A stretch of DNA of 64,000 nucleotides, taken from assembly GCF_000202635.1 (NCBI RefSeq), contig NC_015125.1, positions 682,001 to 746,000 on the forward strand, given 5' to 3'. This stretch comes from Microbacterium testaceum StLB037 (GTDB lineage Bacteria; Actinomycetota; Actinomycetes; Actinomycetales; Microbacteriaceae). The notes beneath the pieces were generated by a model. It searched no databases. It saw only the letters and a list, made by a program, of their open reading frames with translations, and was not told the DNA's origin. Shown here in pieces: positions 49,432 through 60,178 of this stretch. Each line of letters starts with the position of its first letter. The first letter of the stretch is position 1. The position numbers were made by a program, and so were the translations under genes.

Positions 49432-50316
49432 TCAGCCGCCGGCGGCGCGCTCCGCGGCCTCGACGACGTTGGTCATCAGCAGCGCGACCGTCATCGGACC
49501 GACGCCGCCGGGGTTCGGCGAGACGAACCCGGCGACCTCGGCCACGTCGGGGTGGACGTCGCCGTAGACTCGCGACTTCCCCGTCTCGGGGTCGGTCTCG
49601 CGCGTCACTCCCACGTCGAGCACGGCGGCCCCGGGCTTGACGTCTTCGGCACGCACGATGTGCTTCACACCCGCGGCGGCGACGATGACGTCGGCCTCAC
49701 GCAGGTGCTGTGCGAGGTCGACGGTGCCGGTGTGGGTGAGGGTCACGGTCGCGTTGATCTCGCGACGGGTCAGCAGCAGCCCGATCGAGCGGCCGATCGT
49801 GACGCCGCGCCCGACGACGACGACCTCCTTGCCCTTCAGGTCGTAGTCGTTGCGGAGCAGCAGCTCGATCACGCCGCGCGGCGTGCACGGCAGCGGCGTG
49901 AGGATCGGGGCGTTGACGTTGAGCACGAGGCGCCCGAGGTTCGTGGGGTGGAGGCCGTCGGCATCCTTGGCCGGATCGATGCGCTCGAGGATCGCGTCGG
50001 TGTCGATGTGCTTCGGCAGCGGCAGCTGCACGATGTAGCCGTGGCAGGCGGGGTCGGCGTTGAGGCGGTCGATGACGGCCTCGACCTCGTCCTGCGTGGC
50101 CTCGGCGGGCAGCTCGACCTGGATCGAGTTCATGCCGATCGCCTCGGACTGCTTGTGCTTCATGCCGACGTACAGCTGCGAAGCGGGGTCGGCGCCGACG
50201 AGCACCGTCGCGATGCCCGGGACGATCCCCTTCTCGCGCAGGGCCGCGACGCGCTCGGTGAGCTCCGCCTTGATCGCCGCCGACGCGGCCTTACCGTCGA
50301 GAATCGTCGCCGTCAT
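49432..50316 (-). CDS. folD: bifunctional methylenetetrahydrofolate dehydrogenase / methenyltetrahydrofolate cyclohydrolase
   Basis: A 294-aa one-carbon enzyme interconverting 5,10-methylene- and 10-formyl-THF. Catalytic lysine in [14 protein letters not shown], the substrate/cofactor motif [10 protein letters not shown], the NADP-binding [14 protein letters not shown] and the closing [15 protein letters not shown]. Compared with the usual GRS(xxx)G, the loop reads [11 protein letters not shown]. The start at 50316 has GAGGGA upstream; a longer frame would include a palindromic repeat. It lies downstream of glyA in the same direction, so the ZTP riboswitch before glyA may control both. Confidence 0.95.
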   Translation of the reverse strand: MTATILDGKAASAAIKAELTERVAALREKGIVPGIATVLVGADPASQLYVGMKHKQSEAIGMNSIQVELPAEATQDEVEAVIDRLNADPACHGYIVQLPLPKHIDTDAILERIDPAKDADGLHPTNLGRLVLNVNAPILTPLPCTPRGVIELLLRNDYDLKGKEVVVVGRGVTIGRSIGLLLTRREINATVTLTHTGTVDLAQHLREADVIVAAAGVKHIVRAEDVKPGAAVLDVGVTRETDPETGKSRVYGDVHPDVAEVAGFVSPNPGGVGPMTVALLMTNVVEAAERAAGG

Positions 50317-50389
50317 GGCATCCCTCGTTCTGTGTGTGTCGTTCGTGGTGTCGCGCAGTCGCTGCCCCGCTGCCCCGGTGCCCCCTCGG

Positions 50390-50456
50390 CGATAAACGCC
50401 GATCCTGTCGAGACACACGCCGTCGCCGCGTGTTTCGGCAGGATGAGCGTTTATCG
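50390..50456. repeat. dispersed palindromic element family B, copy 2
   Basis: Arms beginning at 50390 (CGATAAACGCC) and ending at 50456 (reverse complement CGTTTATCG) match family B copy 1 at 12267-12333. The inner parts differ (ATCCTGTCGAGACACACGC side) but compensating changes keep the stem. It lies in the 270-bp gap between glyA and folD. Confidence 0.85.
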
Positions 50457-50586
50457 GGCCGCCGTGTTGCACGAGCGCGGCCCCGTGTCGCGCACCAGGG
50501 CAGCGGATGCCGGACCCGCGCGCCGTGGGGCGGTCAGCCGAGCGCCGGGGCGGGGCCGCGCGATGCGACCCCGCCCCGGCCGGAGC

Positions 50587-51861
50587 TCACTGCTGCAGGT
50601 CGGGGTACAGCGGGAAGGCGTCGGCGAGCTTCGCGACGCGCGCGCGCAGAGCCTCGACATCGGCGCCGGGGATCAGCGCGAGCGCGATGATGTCGGCCAC
50701 CTCGGTGAACTCGGCGTCGCCGAAGCCACGCGTCGCGAGCGCCGGGGTGCCGATGCGCAGGCCCGAGGTCACCATCGGCGGACGCGGGTCGTTCGGCACC
50801 GCGTTGCGGTTGACCGTGATGTGGATGTCGTGCAGCAGGTCTTCGGCCTGCTTGCCGTCGATCTCGGCGTCGCGGAGGTCCACGAGCACGAGGTGCACGT
50901 CGGTGCCGCCCGAGCGCACGGCGATACCGGCGTTCTTGACGTCGTCCTGGGTGAGGCGGTCGGCGAGGATCGACGCTCCCCGAAGCGTGCGCTCCTGGCG
51001 TTCCTTGAACTCGGGCGTCATCGCGAGCTTGAACGCCGTGGCCTTCGCGGCGATGACGTGCATGAGCGGACCGCCCTGCTGGCCCGGGAAGACCGCGGTG
51101 TTGATCTTCTTCGCGAGGGCCTCGTCGTTGGTGAGGATGAGGCCCGAGCGGGGGCCGCCGATCGTCTTGTGCACGGTGGTCGAGACGACGTGCGCGTGCG
51201 GGATGGGCGACGGGTGCACGCCCGCGGCCACCAGACCGGCGAAGTGCGCCATGTCGACCCAGAGCAGCGCACCCACCTCGTCGGCGATCGCGCGGAACGC
51301 GGCGAAGTCGAGCTGACGGGGGTAGGCCGACCAGCCGGCGATGATGACCTTCGGCTTGTGCTCGAGGGCGAGGCGGCGCACCTCGTCCATGTCGATGATC
51401 GAGGTCTCGGGGTCGACGCCGTACGCGACGATGTCGTAGAGGCGGCCCGAGAAGTTGATCTTCATGCCGTGCGTCAGGTGACCGCCCTGGTCGAGGGCGA
51501 GACCGAGCAGCGTGTCTCCGGGGCGCGCGATCGCGTGCAGCACGGCGGCGTTGGCGGAGGCACCCGAGTGGGGTTGGACGTTCGCGAACTCGGCACCGAA
51601 GAGCTGCTTCGCCCGCTCGATCGCGAGCGACTCGGCGACGTCGACCTCTTCGCAGCCGCCGTAGTAGCGGCGACCGGGGTAGCCCTCGGCGTACTTGTTG
51701 GTCAGCACCGAGCCCTGCGACTGCAGCACCGAGACGGGAACGAAGTTCTCCGACGCGATCATCTCGAGGAACCCGCGCTGGCGGTTCAGCTCGCGCTCGA
51801 GCACCTCCGCGATCTCGGGGTCGACCTCGGAGAGGGGGGCGTTGAAGTACGGATCGGTCAT
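50587..51861 (-). CDS. glyA: serine hydroxymethyltransferase
   Basis: A 424-aa PLP enzyme converting serine and THF to glycine and methylene-THF. The PLP lysine is in [43 protein letters not shown] and [13 protein letters not shown] are family signatures. AAGGAGA lies 5 nt before the ATG at 51861. A ZTP (pfl) riboswitch occupies the leader, linking expression to 10-formyl-THF shortage. folD follows downstream. Confidence 0.97.
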   Translation of the reverse strand: MTDPYFNAPLSEVDPEIAEVLERELNRQRGFLEMIASENFVPVSVLQSQGSVLTNKYAEGYPGRRYYGGCEEVDVAESLAIERAKQLFGAEFANVQPHSGASANAAVLHAIARPGDTLLGLALDQGGHLTHGMKINFSGRLYDIVAYGVDPETSIIDMDEVRRLALEHKPKVIIAGWSAYPRQLDFAAFRAIADEVGALLWVDMAHFAGLVAAGVHPSPIPHAHVVSTTVHKTIGGPRSGLILTNDEALAKKINTAVFPGQQGGPLMHVIAAKATAFKLAMTPEFKERQERTLRGASILADRLTQDDVKNAGIAVRSGGTDVHLVLVDLRDAEIDGKQAEDLLHDIHITVNRNAVPNDPRPPMVTSGLRIGTPALATRGFGDAEFTEVADIIALALIPGADVEALRARVAKLADAFPLYPDLQQ

Positions 51862-51916
51862 GCGATCTCCTTGACGATGGTTCCGGATGCCGCGGGCTCG
51901 GGCGAGTCCGCGTGAA

Positions 51917-52005
51917 TACCGCATCGACCCAGGCGTGCGGTCGAATACCGTCAAGCGGTCGCTCCCCGGTGGTGGCCCACCTCAACGCCAGTCGCGACGG
52001 TGCCA
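51917..52005 (-). ncRNA. ZTP/ZMP (pfl) riboswitch in the glyA leader
   Basis: Reading the minus strand from 52000, the aptamer core shows GCGACTGGCG, then GGTGGG..CCACC, then CACCGGGGAGCGACC, a variable stem, and the distal CCGCACGCCTGGGTCGATGC. These match the conserved sub-domains and pseudoknot partner of the pfl motif, known upstream of glyA and folD in actinobacteria. TAAAGT (52010-52005) is a possible -10 placing transcription start at the aptamer edge. About 55 nt remain before the glyA start for the expression platform. Confidence 0.85.
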
Positions 52006-52080
52006 CTTTAGCGGGTAAAGGTGGCCGCGCCCCGCGTGTTCCGGCATCCACTGTTCCTGCACAGGTTCGTCCGAAGCGGA

Positions 52081-52254
52081 GGTGGCTGAGCTTGTCGAAG
52101 CCACCGGGGTCCGCACGGGTCCGGTCCCTTCGACAGGCTCAGGAACCTCGACAGCTCGACCGAGCGCGATCCCGGAAACACAGGTGGCTGAGCTCGTCGA
52201 AGCCACCGAGACCCGCACGGGTCCGGTCCCTTCGACAGGCTCAGGAACCTCGAC
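52081..52254. repeat. tandem pair of CTTCGACAGGCTCAG palindromic repeats
   Basis: Two 72-bp units begin at 52081 and 52183 (period 102 bp). Each has GGTGGCTGAGC..GTCGAAGCCACC (a hairpin) and then CCTTCGACAGGCTCAGGAACC, whose halves also pair across the unit (GAGC-TGTCGAAG with CTTCGACA-GCTC). The gap 51862-52323 contains this pair and the riboswitch; nothing else is evident. Confidence 0.85.
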
Positions 52255-52323
52255 GGCGCGACGAAGGGCTCGACGGCGAGGGATCCTGGATGCCGCGTCC
52301 CGGTGCCCGCGTAAAATGGCGGG

Positions 52324-52710
52324 GTGACCGAATCCCCCAACGTCCGCGCGCAGGCACCGCTCGCTCCCGGCATGCGCCCGCGTCCGACCGCGATCGAGAT
52401 CGGCAGCGTGCTCTGCGGGATCTTCGCGTTCGTGACCCTCGCGATCTGGGGCTTCACCGCGTGGCCGTTGCCGTGGAGCATCGTCGCGGGCATCGGCGCC
52501 CCCGCCCTGGCCATCCTCGTCTGGGCTCTCTTCGTCTCGCCGCGCGCGGTACTCGCGGTGCACCCCTTCATCCGCGCGCTCGTCGAGCTCTTCGTCTACG
52601 CCGCGGCCACGGTGGCGTGGTGGAGCATGGGTCAGGCCTGGATCGGCCTCGGCTTCGCGATCGTCGCCGTCGTCCTCGGCGCTCTGAACGGTCGGCGGCG
52701 CCTGGCGTGA
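52324..52710 (+). CDS. DUF2568 / YrdB-like small membrane protein
   Basis: A 128-aa integral membrane protein with four hydrophobic helices (GSVLCGIFAFVTLAIWGF, WSIVAGIGAPALAILVWALF, VELFVYAAATVAWWSMG, IGLGFAIVAVVLGAL), matching the four-helix YrdB/DUF2568 family of unknown function. GTG at 52324 follows GGCGGG. Its stop overlaps the next start (GTGA), so it is coupled to the GlcD-like oxidase. Confidence 0.75.
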   Translation: MTESPNVRAQAPLAPGMRPRPTAIEIGSVLCGIFAFVTLAIWGFTAWPLPWSIVAGIGAPALAILVWALFVSPRAVLAVHPFIRALVELFVYAAATVAWWSMGQAWIGLGFAIVAVVLGALNGRRRLA

Positions 52711-54116
52711 GCGCCGACGAGGCGGCGACCCCGTCGACGCCCGCGCGCAGCGCAGCGGAGGCGACACTCGCACTGCTCCGCGCCGAACTCGGCGATCGCG
52801 TCGACACCTCCCCCGATGCCCTCGCCGCCGTGCGCGCCGACAAGTCGGGCCACGCGTCCGCCGGCACACCCCTCGCGCTCGTGCACGCGGCATCCGTCAC
52901 CGACGTCCAAGCGGTGATGCGCGTCGCCACGGCCACCCGGACGCCCGTCGTGCCCCGCGGCGCCGGCACCGGGCTCGCCGGTGGCGCCAACACCGGTGGC
53001 GGCGAGATCGCCCTGTCGCTGCGCGGCATGGATCGCGTCCTCGAGGTGCGCCCCGACGATCTGCTCGCCGTCGTCGAACCCGGCATCATCAACGCCGAGC
53101 TGAACGCCCTCCTCGAGCCGCACGGCGTCTGGTGGGCGCCCGATCCGGCGAGCCGCGCGATCTCGACCGTCGGCGGCAACATCGCCACGGGCGCGGGCGG
53201 CCTGCTCTGCGCCAAGTACGGCGTGGTGCGCGACGCGGTCCTCGGCGTCGACCTCGTGCTCGCCGACGGCCGCCTCCTGCGACTCGGCCACCGCAGCGTC
53301 AAGGGCGTCACGGGTCTCGATCTCACCTCGCTCGTCATCGGCTCGGAGGGCACGCTCGGCACCGTGGTGGGCGCGACGCTCAAGCTGCGACGTCTGGTCG
53401 AGGGCGAGCGCGTCACCCTGACCGCCCTGTTCGACGGCGTCCGCGCCGCCGCCGTCGCCTCCGCCGCCGTCACGGCATCCGGCATCCAGCCCGCCATCAT
53501 GGAGCTCATGGATGCCACCAGCCTCGCGGCCGTGCATCGCCTGCTGTCGCTGCCCGCACAGCCCGCGGGTGCGGCGCAGCTGACCATCCAGACCGATGGT
53601 CCGGTCGCCGCCGCCGAAGCGCACGCCATCGCCGAGGTGCTGACGGCCGCAGGAGGCCGGGTGTCCGTCGCCGCGAACGACGCCGAGGGCGAGAAGCTCC
53701 TCGCCATCCGGAGGGCGATGCACCCCGCCATGGAGTCGCTCGGCACGGCCCTCATCGAGGACGTCTCGGTACCGCGCAGCGCGCTCCCCGCGATGTTCGA
53801 CGAGATCGCGCGGATCGAGCGGACCTACGACCTCGTCATCCCGACGGTCGCGCACGCCGGTGACGGAAACCTGCACCCGAACTTCATCTTCGACGGTCCC
53901 GAGGTGCCGGCGATCGTGTGGGAGGCCGCTGAAGAGCTGTTCCGCGCGGCGCTCGCGCTCGGTGGAACGCTCACCGGTGAGCACGGGATCGGCGTGTTGA
54001 AGCGGCGATGGCTCGCCGACGAGCTCGGTGACGACCAGTGGCAGCTCCAGCGCGACATCGCCCGGGTGTTCGATCCCCTCGGCATCCTGAATCCGGGAAA
54101 GGTCTTCGCCGCCTGA
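52707..54116 (+). CDS. FAD-binding oxidase (GlcD / D-lactate dehydrogenase-like)
   Basis: A 469-aa flavoprotein of the VAO/PCMH family. The FAD-binding domain has VVPRGAGTGLAGGANTGGGEIALSL and VGGNIATGAGGLLCAKYGVVRD with VIGSEGTLGTVVGATLK. The C-terminal domain has VAHAGDGNLHPNF (metal/substrate histidines) and GTLTGEHGIGVLKR. This is the pattern of glycolate oxidase GlcD and D-lactate dehydrogenases acting on 2-hydroxyacids. GTG 52707 overlaps the preceding stop. No GlcE/GlcF genes are adjacent, so a single-subunit D-2-hydroxyacid dehydrogenase is more likely. Confidence 0.9.
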   Translation: MSADEAATPSTPARSAAEATLALLRAELGDRVDTSPDALAAVRADKSGHASAGTPLALVHAASVTDVQAVMRVATATRTPVVPRGAGTGLAGGANTGGGEIALSLRGMDRVLEVRPDDLLAVVEPGIINAELNALLEPHGVWWAPDPASRAISTVGGNIATGAGGLLCAKYGVVRDAVLGVDLVLADGRLLRLGHRSVKGVTGLDLTSLVIGSEGTLGTVVGATLKLRRLVEGERVTLTALFDGVRAAAVASAAVTASGIQPAIMELMDATSLAAVHRLLSLPAQPAGAAQLTIQTDGPVAAAEAHAIAEVLTAAGGRVSVAANDAEGEKLLAIRRAMHPAMESLGTALIEDVSVPRSALPAMFDEIARIERTYDLVIPTVAHAGDGNLHPNFIFDGPEVPAIVWEAAEELFRAALALGGTLTGEHGIGVLKRRWLADELGDDQWQLQRDIARVFDPLGILNPGKVFAA

Positions 54117-54124
54117 CGCGGGGT

Positions 54125-54305
54125 CCGGCGCGGGGGCGCGGGCGGGCGGGCGCGGGTTGCGGCGCAGGGCCGCGGGCGGGCGCGGGCGCGGGTTGCGGCG
54201 CGGGGGCGCGGGCGGGCGCGGGTTGCGGCGCAGGGCCGCGGGCGGGCGCGGGGCCGGGAGCGGGCTGCGGCGCAGGGCCGCGGGCGGGAGCGCTGCCGCG
54301 AGCCG
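54125..54305. repeat. GC-only minisatellite
   Basis: Degenerate tandem repeats built from GCGGGTTGCGGCGCAGGG and CGCGGGCGGGCGCGG blocks, about four cycles of 35-45 bp, almost without A or T. It lies between the oxidase stop and the L,D-transpeptidase promoter. The reading of it as Gly/Ala/Arg repeats is an artefact of composition. It may fold into G-rich structures. Confidence 0.75.
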
Positions 54306-54410
54306 CGGGCCGACCTCCGTGTCGACGTGATAAGACCGTGATAGAACTCGGGGCCGGGATACAGCAGTCGCCTCTACCATGAGAAGACTGACTATCGGGG
54401 GGTTTGACAT

Positions 54411-55811
54411 ATGACCGACGGCGCGAACAGCACCGACGGCGCGACGTACGCCTGGGCACCGCCCGAGCCGCCGAAGCGCAAGAACCGATCGGGGCTGTGG
54501 ATCGGCATCCCGGCGGGCGCGACGGCTGTCGCCCTGCTGGCGGCCTCGTTCGTCCTCATCGCCCCCGGGGCCTCCGTCGCCGGCGTGCAGATCGGCGGCC
54601 TCACCGCCGGTGCCGCCGCGCAGGCGATCTCCGACCGTCTCGCGAGCACGAGCATCGCGGTCGAGAGCCCGGCCGGCTCGGTGACCGTGACCGGCGCCGA
54701 GCTCGGTGCCACGGTCGACGCACAGGCCATCGCCGACAAGGCCTTCTCCGAGAACCCGATGTGGAAGCCCTCGTCGTGGTTCCCCGAAGGCACCGGCGTC
54801 TCGATCAACGTCGACCCCGCCAAGGCCGCGGCAGCGCTGCGCGACCTCGCCCCCGACACCTACAAGGCGCCCATCGACGCCACCGTCGCGTACGACGCCG
54901 GTTCGCAGTCCTACGTCGCGACCCCGGCCCAGCCCGGCGAGGGCATCGACCCCGCCGCGGTCACCGCAGCGCTCCAGAGCGCCTTCGACGCCGGCACGGT
55001 CAGCACGACCGCGCAGGCGGGAGTCGTCCCGGTCGAGGCGCCGGTCACCACCGAGGAAGCCGACGCCGCCGTCGCTCAGCTCAACGGCATCCTCGACAAC
55101 GCGGGCTTCTACGTCGGTGACGAGCGCACGGTCCCCGTCGACCGCGCCACCGCCGCCTCGTGGCTGACGATCACCCCCGACGGCAAGGGCGACTTCGCGA
55201 TCTCCGCCGACGAAGCCGCGATCCAGCAGGCCGTCAACGGCCTCGCCGGCGCCGTCGACCGGGGTGCCGTCAACGCCGATGTGATCGTCGACAAGGGTGG
55301 CGAAGTCATCCACACGAACACCGAGGGTCAGACCGGCCGCTCGCTCGGCGACACCACCGCGATCGCCGCCGCCTTCGCCTCGCAGCTCACCGAGGGCAAC
55401 GGCCGCTACGCACTGGCTGTCACCGAGACGCCGTTCGAGACGACCAAGACCGAACGGCACATCGACGTCAACCTCAGCACGCAGACCACGACGCTCTGGC
55501 AGAACGGTCAGGTGTACCGGTCGTGGTCGATCTCGTCCGGCGCGGGTGAGCACGCCACCCACACCGGTGAGTTCCGCATCGGTTGGAAGACGTCGATGCA
55601 GGACATGGGCTGCGTCCCCGGCTACGACTACTGCACGAAGGACGTTCCCTGGGTCTCGTACTTCAACGGCGACGAGGGCTTCCACGGCACGTACTGGCAC
55701 AACAACTTCGGTACGCCGATGAGCCACGGGTGCATCAACATGACCATCTCCGCCGCGAAGGAGCTCTACGACTGGGCTTACCGCGGCACGGAGGTCTCGG
55801 TCCACTACTGA
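54411..55811 (+). CDS. L,D-transpeptidase with PG-binding-4 repeats
   Basis: A 466-aa cell-wall enzyme making 3-3 peptidoglycan cross-links or attaching wall proteins. After a proline-rich cytoplasmic tail, a membrane anchor spans about residues 28-50 (GLWIGIPAGATAVALLAASF). Two PG-binding-4-like domains cover about 60-330, and the YkuD catalytic domain about 345-466, with HGTYWHNNFG and the active-site cysteine in SHGCINM. ATG 54411 is preceded by GGGGGG. A strong terminator follows immediately. Confidence 0.92.
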   Translation: MTDGANSTDGATYAWAPPEPPKRKNRSGLWIGIPAGATAVALLAASFVLIAPGASVAGVQIGGLTAGAAAQAISDRLASTSIAVESPAGSVTVTGAELGATVDAQAIADKAFSENPMWKPSSWFPEGTGVSINVDPAKAAAALRDLAPDTYKAPIDATVAYDAGSQSYVATPAQPGEGIDPAAVTAALQSAFDAGTVSTTAQAGVVPVEAPVTTEEADAAVAQLNGILDNAGFYVGDERTVPVDRATAASWLTITPDGKGDFAISADEAAIQQAVNGLAGAVDRGAVNADVIVDKGGEVIHTNTEGQTGRSLGDTTAIAAAFASQLTEGNGRYALAVTETPFETTKTERHIDVNLSTQTTTLWQNGQVYRSWSISSGAGEHATHTGEFRIGWKTSMQDMGCVPGYDYCTKDVPWVSYFNGDEGFHGTYWHNNFGTPMSHGCINMTISAAKELYDWAYRGTEVSVHY

Positions 55812-55824
55812 GTCCGGACTTTCT

Positions 55825-55857
55825 GAGGGGGCGGATGCCATCGGCATCCGCCCCCTC
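55825..55857 (+). terminator. intrinsic terminator after the L,D-transpeptidase
   Basis: A perfect 15-bp stem, GAGGGGGCGGATGCC / GGCATCCGCCCCCTC with loop ATC, ends in TCTGT. The stem is built from an inverted pair of the over-represented GGATGCC heptamer. Confidence 0.85.
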
Positions 55858-56042
55858 TGTCGTTTCCGCGCGGCTGCACCGGACTCCGACCGGCCGACGG
55901 ACACACCCCGGGTCGATACCGCTCCGGCCCGCCACGGACGGGGCAGGCCGGCGTGCTCGCGACCGGCGTCGCCCCGCCGCGACACGACGCAGGACTTCCG
56001 TCCTGCCACCTCCCCCGACACCCCGCCTCCGGGCCCCGGCGC

Positions 56043-56113
56043 GCACAACTCCTGCAGTACGCCCCACCGGGCCCTCCGAAGCCCCCGAGAACAGCGGATT
56101 GCAGGAGTTGTGC
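56043..56113. repeat. long palindrome (family G) between convergent genes
   Basis: GCACAACTCCTGCA (56043-56056) pairs perfectly with 56100-56113, enclosing 43 nt. Its AACTCCTG core resembles family A arms. It lies in the 381-bp gap between the L,D-transpeptidase and icd; the rest of the gap contains only the two terminators. Confidence 0.75.
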
Positions 56114-56148
56114 CGCGCGGGCGAGCCGAGCCGCGAGCCGAGAATGCA

Positions 56149-56181
56149 GAAGGGGCGGATGCCGATGGCATCCACCCCTTC
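56149..56181 (-). terminator. intrinsic terminator after icd
   Basis: On the minus strand AAGGGGTGGATGCC pairs with GGCATCCGCCCCTT (one mismatch) around ATC, followed by CTG. Like the previous terminator it is built on an inverted GGATGCC pair. Confidence 0.75.
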
Positions 56182-56192
56182 CGAGTCCGGGC

Positions 56193-58412
<2,220 letters not shown>

Positions 58413-58587
58413 GTCAGATCTCTCCGTAGAGGCGGCCAGGGTTGCGTTTCAGCCTATCGCACCTCGACAAAGTCTCTTGATGTCAAGATAATTCGACCCG
58501 TCGACATCCCGCCTCATGCGCGTTTCGTCCCGGACTCTGCGGCATCCCGAAGGTTGCACACCCCCGGAGGCCCGATACCCTGGGCGC

Positions 58588-59040
58588 ATGGCCGACCTGC
58601 GTCTCGTCGAACTGTCCGCCGCCACGATCGTGGCGGTCAACACGCTGTCGTTGAAGCCCGGGCAGGAGCAGTTCCTGGCGCCGGTGAGCTACGGCATCGC
58701 GTCCACCGTCATGAATCCCTCGACGTCGTGGCAGCGCGTCGTGCTCGACGGCGACGAGGTCGTGGGCTTCGTCAGCGCCAACTTCGACCCGGACGCGCAC
58801 GAGGAGCACTTCCGCTCGGTGCTGTGGCGCATCAACGTCGACGCCGACGAGCAGGGCCGCGGCGTCGGCAGCTACGCCATCGCCGCGGTGCTCGCCGAGG
58901 CGCGCGAGCGCGGCATGGACCACGTCGACGTCATCTACGAACCCGGCGTCGGCGGCCCCGAGGCGTTCTTCCAGCGCGTGGGCTTCCAGCCCGTCGGCGA
59001 GACCGAGTACGGCGAGGTCATCGCGCGCGTCGGTCTGTAA
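58588..59040 (+). CDS. GNAT-family N-acetyltransferase
   Basis: A 150-aa acetyltransferase, SpeG-like in length. The CoA-binding segment is RINVDADEQGRGVGSYAIAAVLAEAR, followed by FFQRVGFQPVGE. ATG 58588 is preceded by GATACCCTGGGCGC; TACCCT could be a -10 of a leaderless transcript, since GGAGG is 18 nt away. Substrate unknown; polyamine or small amine acetylation is one option for this subgroup. Confidence 0.85.
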   Translation: MADLRLVELSAATIVAVNTLSLKPGQEQFLAPVSYGIASTVMNPSTSWQRVVLDGDEVVGFVSANFDPDAHEEHFRSVLWRINVDADEQGRGVGSYAIAAVLAEARERGMDHVDVIYEPGVGGPEAFFQRVGFQPVGETEYGEVIARVGL

Positions 59041-59071
59041 CGCGCGCTGCGCGGGGGCGCGCGCGCAACGG

Positions 59072-59140
59072 AATCGGCTTCGGGCAGCAGATTCGGACCA
59101 AATCCGTTTGCTCATCCGAATCCGCTGCACCGTTCCGATT
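59072..59140. repeat. dispersed palindromic element family C, copy 1
   Basis: Two 26-nt arms (59072-59097 and 59115-59140): both, read outward-in, give AATCGG, six variable bases, then GCAGC(A/G)GATTCGGA. The loop is 17 nt. Related arms flank the IS30-family insertion at 60115-60140 and 61448-61464. Confidence 0.75.
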
Positions 59141-59245
59141 TGATGACGGCGGGGCCTTCCCTCCACATACGCGAACCTGCCCGAGCCGTGCACCGTTGAC
59201 AGCTATTGCCACGCGACGCGTCGCTCGCGCGGGCAGGGTGAAGCG

Positions 59246-60082
59246 ATGGACATCGCGAAGTGGGTGGCAGAGCGCGGCGGCATCGTGCATCGGCAACAGA
59301 TTCTGGATGCCGGTGTCCCGGCGAGCCGTCTGCGCACAGCCATCACGCGGGGCGAGGTCGGCCGGGTGCGACGCTACTGGGTCACTTCCCCGAACGCTCC
59401 GGCCGCGCTCGTCGAGGCCGCGCGGTCGTCGGCACGGCTGGCGTGCGTCAGCGCCGCCGCGTTCCGCGGGTGGTGGATCCCACCGGGCGTCGGTGACTCG
59501 ATCCATGTCGCCGTGAAGGCCGACGGGCGCCCTCCCGCCGACGGTGTCGTGGCGCATTGGTCGTCGCCGCTCGTCCCGCTGCCGCCCCACCAACTCGTCG
59601 AATCGGTGCTCGACAGCCTGGAACACGTGGCGAGCTGCCTGCCGTTCGAACAGGCCCTGGTCGTATGGGAATCGGCGTTGCGCCACGAGCGGTTGCATCC
59701 TGACGTCATCGCCAACGTCCGCTGGCGATCGCCCGTGGCGCGCCGACTCGCCTCCGTCTCGAGCGGGAAGTCCGATTCGGGGCTGGAAACGATCTTCGTC
59801 GTTCGTCTCTCGCCGTGGGGCGTAACGATCCGCCAGCAGGTGCTGATCGCGGGACACCACGTCGATGTCCTGATCGGCGATCGACTCGTCGTCCAGCTCG
59901 ACGGCTTCGCCTTCCACTCGACCCCCAAAGACCGGCAGCGGGACCTCGACCACGATCGAGAGCTCGTCGCGCGCGGGTACACGGTGTTGCGCTTCACCTA
60001 TCGCGACATCGTGACGGACTGGCCCGCCGTCGAGAGGGTCATCGCGACAGCTCTCGCGCAGGGGCTTCACATGGCGGCGTGA
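59246..60082 (+). CDS. DUF559-type endonuclease-fold protein with AbiEi-like N-terminus
   Basis: A 278-aa protein. The N-terminal region (WVAERGGIVHRQQILDAGVPASRLRTAI) resembles the winged helix of type IV antitoxin AbiEi proteins. The C-terminal region (about 180-275) has the Vsr/DUF559 nuclease-fold pattern: Glu in SGLETIF, Asp in HHVDVLIGDRLVVQLDG and HDRELVARGYTVLRFTYRDI. No cognate toxin is adjacent. ATG 59246 is preceded by CAGGGTGAAGCG. The role is unknown; such genes are common singletons in actinobacteria. Confidence 0.75.
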   Translation: MDIAKWVAERGGIVHRQQILDAGVPASRLRTAITRGEVGRVRRYWVTSPNAPAALVEAARSSARLACVSAAAFRGWWIPPGVGDSIHVAVKADGRPPADGVVAHWSSPLVPLPPHQLVESVLDSLEHVASCLPFEQALVVWESALRHERLHPDVIANVRWRSPVARRLASVSSGKSDSGLETIFVVRLSPWGVTIRQQVLIAGHHVDVLIGDRLVVQLDGFAFHSTPKDRQRDLDHDRELVARGYTVLRFTYRDIVTDWPAVERVIATALAQGLHMAA

Positions 60083-60178
60083 TTTGCGCTCGACTCGTGT
60101 CTGACGGCGCGGCGCGATCGGAACCATGAGCAGATTCGGATCGGCGCACCGGAATCGGACCGCGGGTGTTCCGGCATC

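Noticed and set aside
54038..54382. A Gly/Ala/Arg-rich repeat protein
   Set aside because: It is the translation of the GC-only minisatellite and overlaps the end of the GlcD-like gene; no ribosome site fits.
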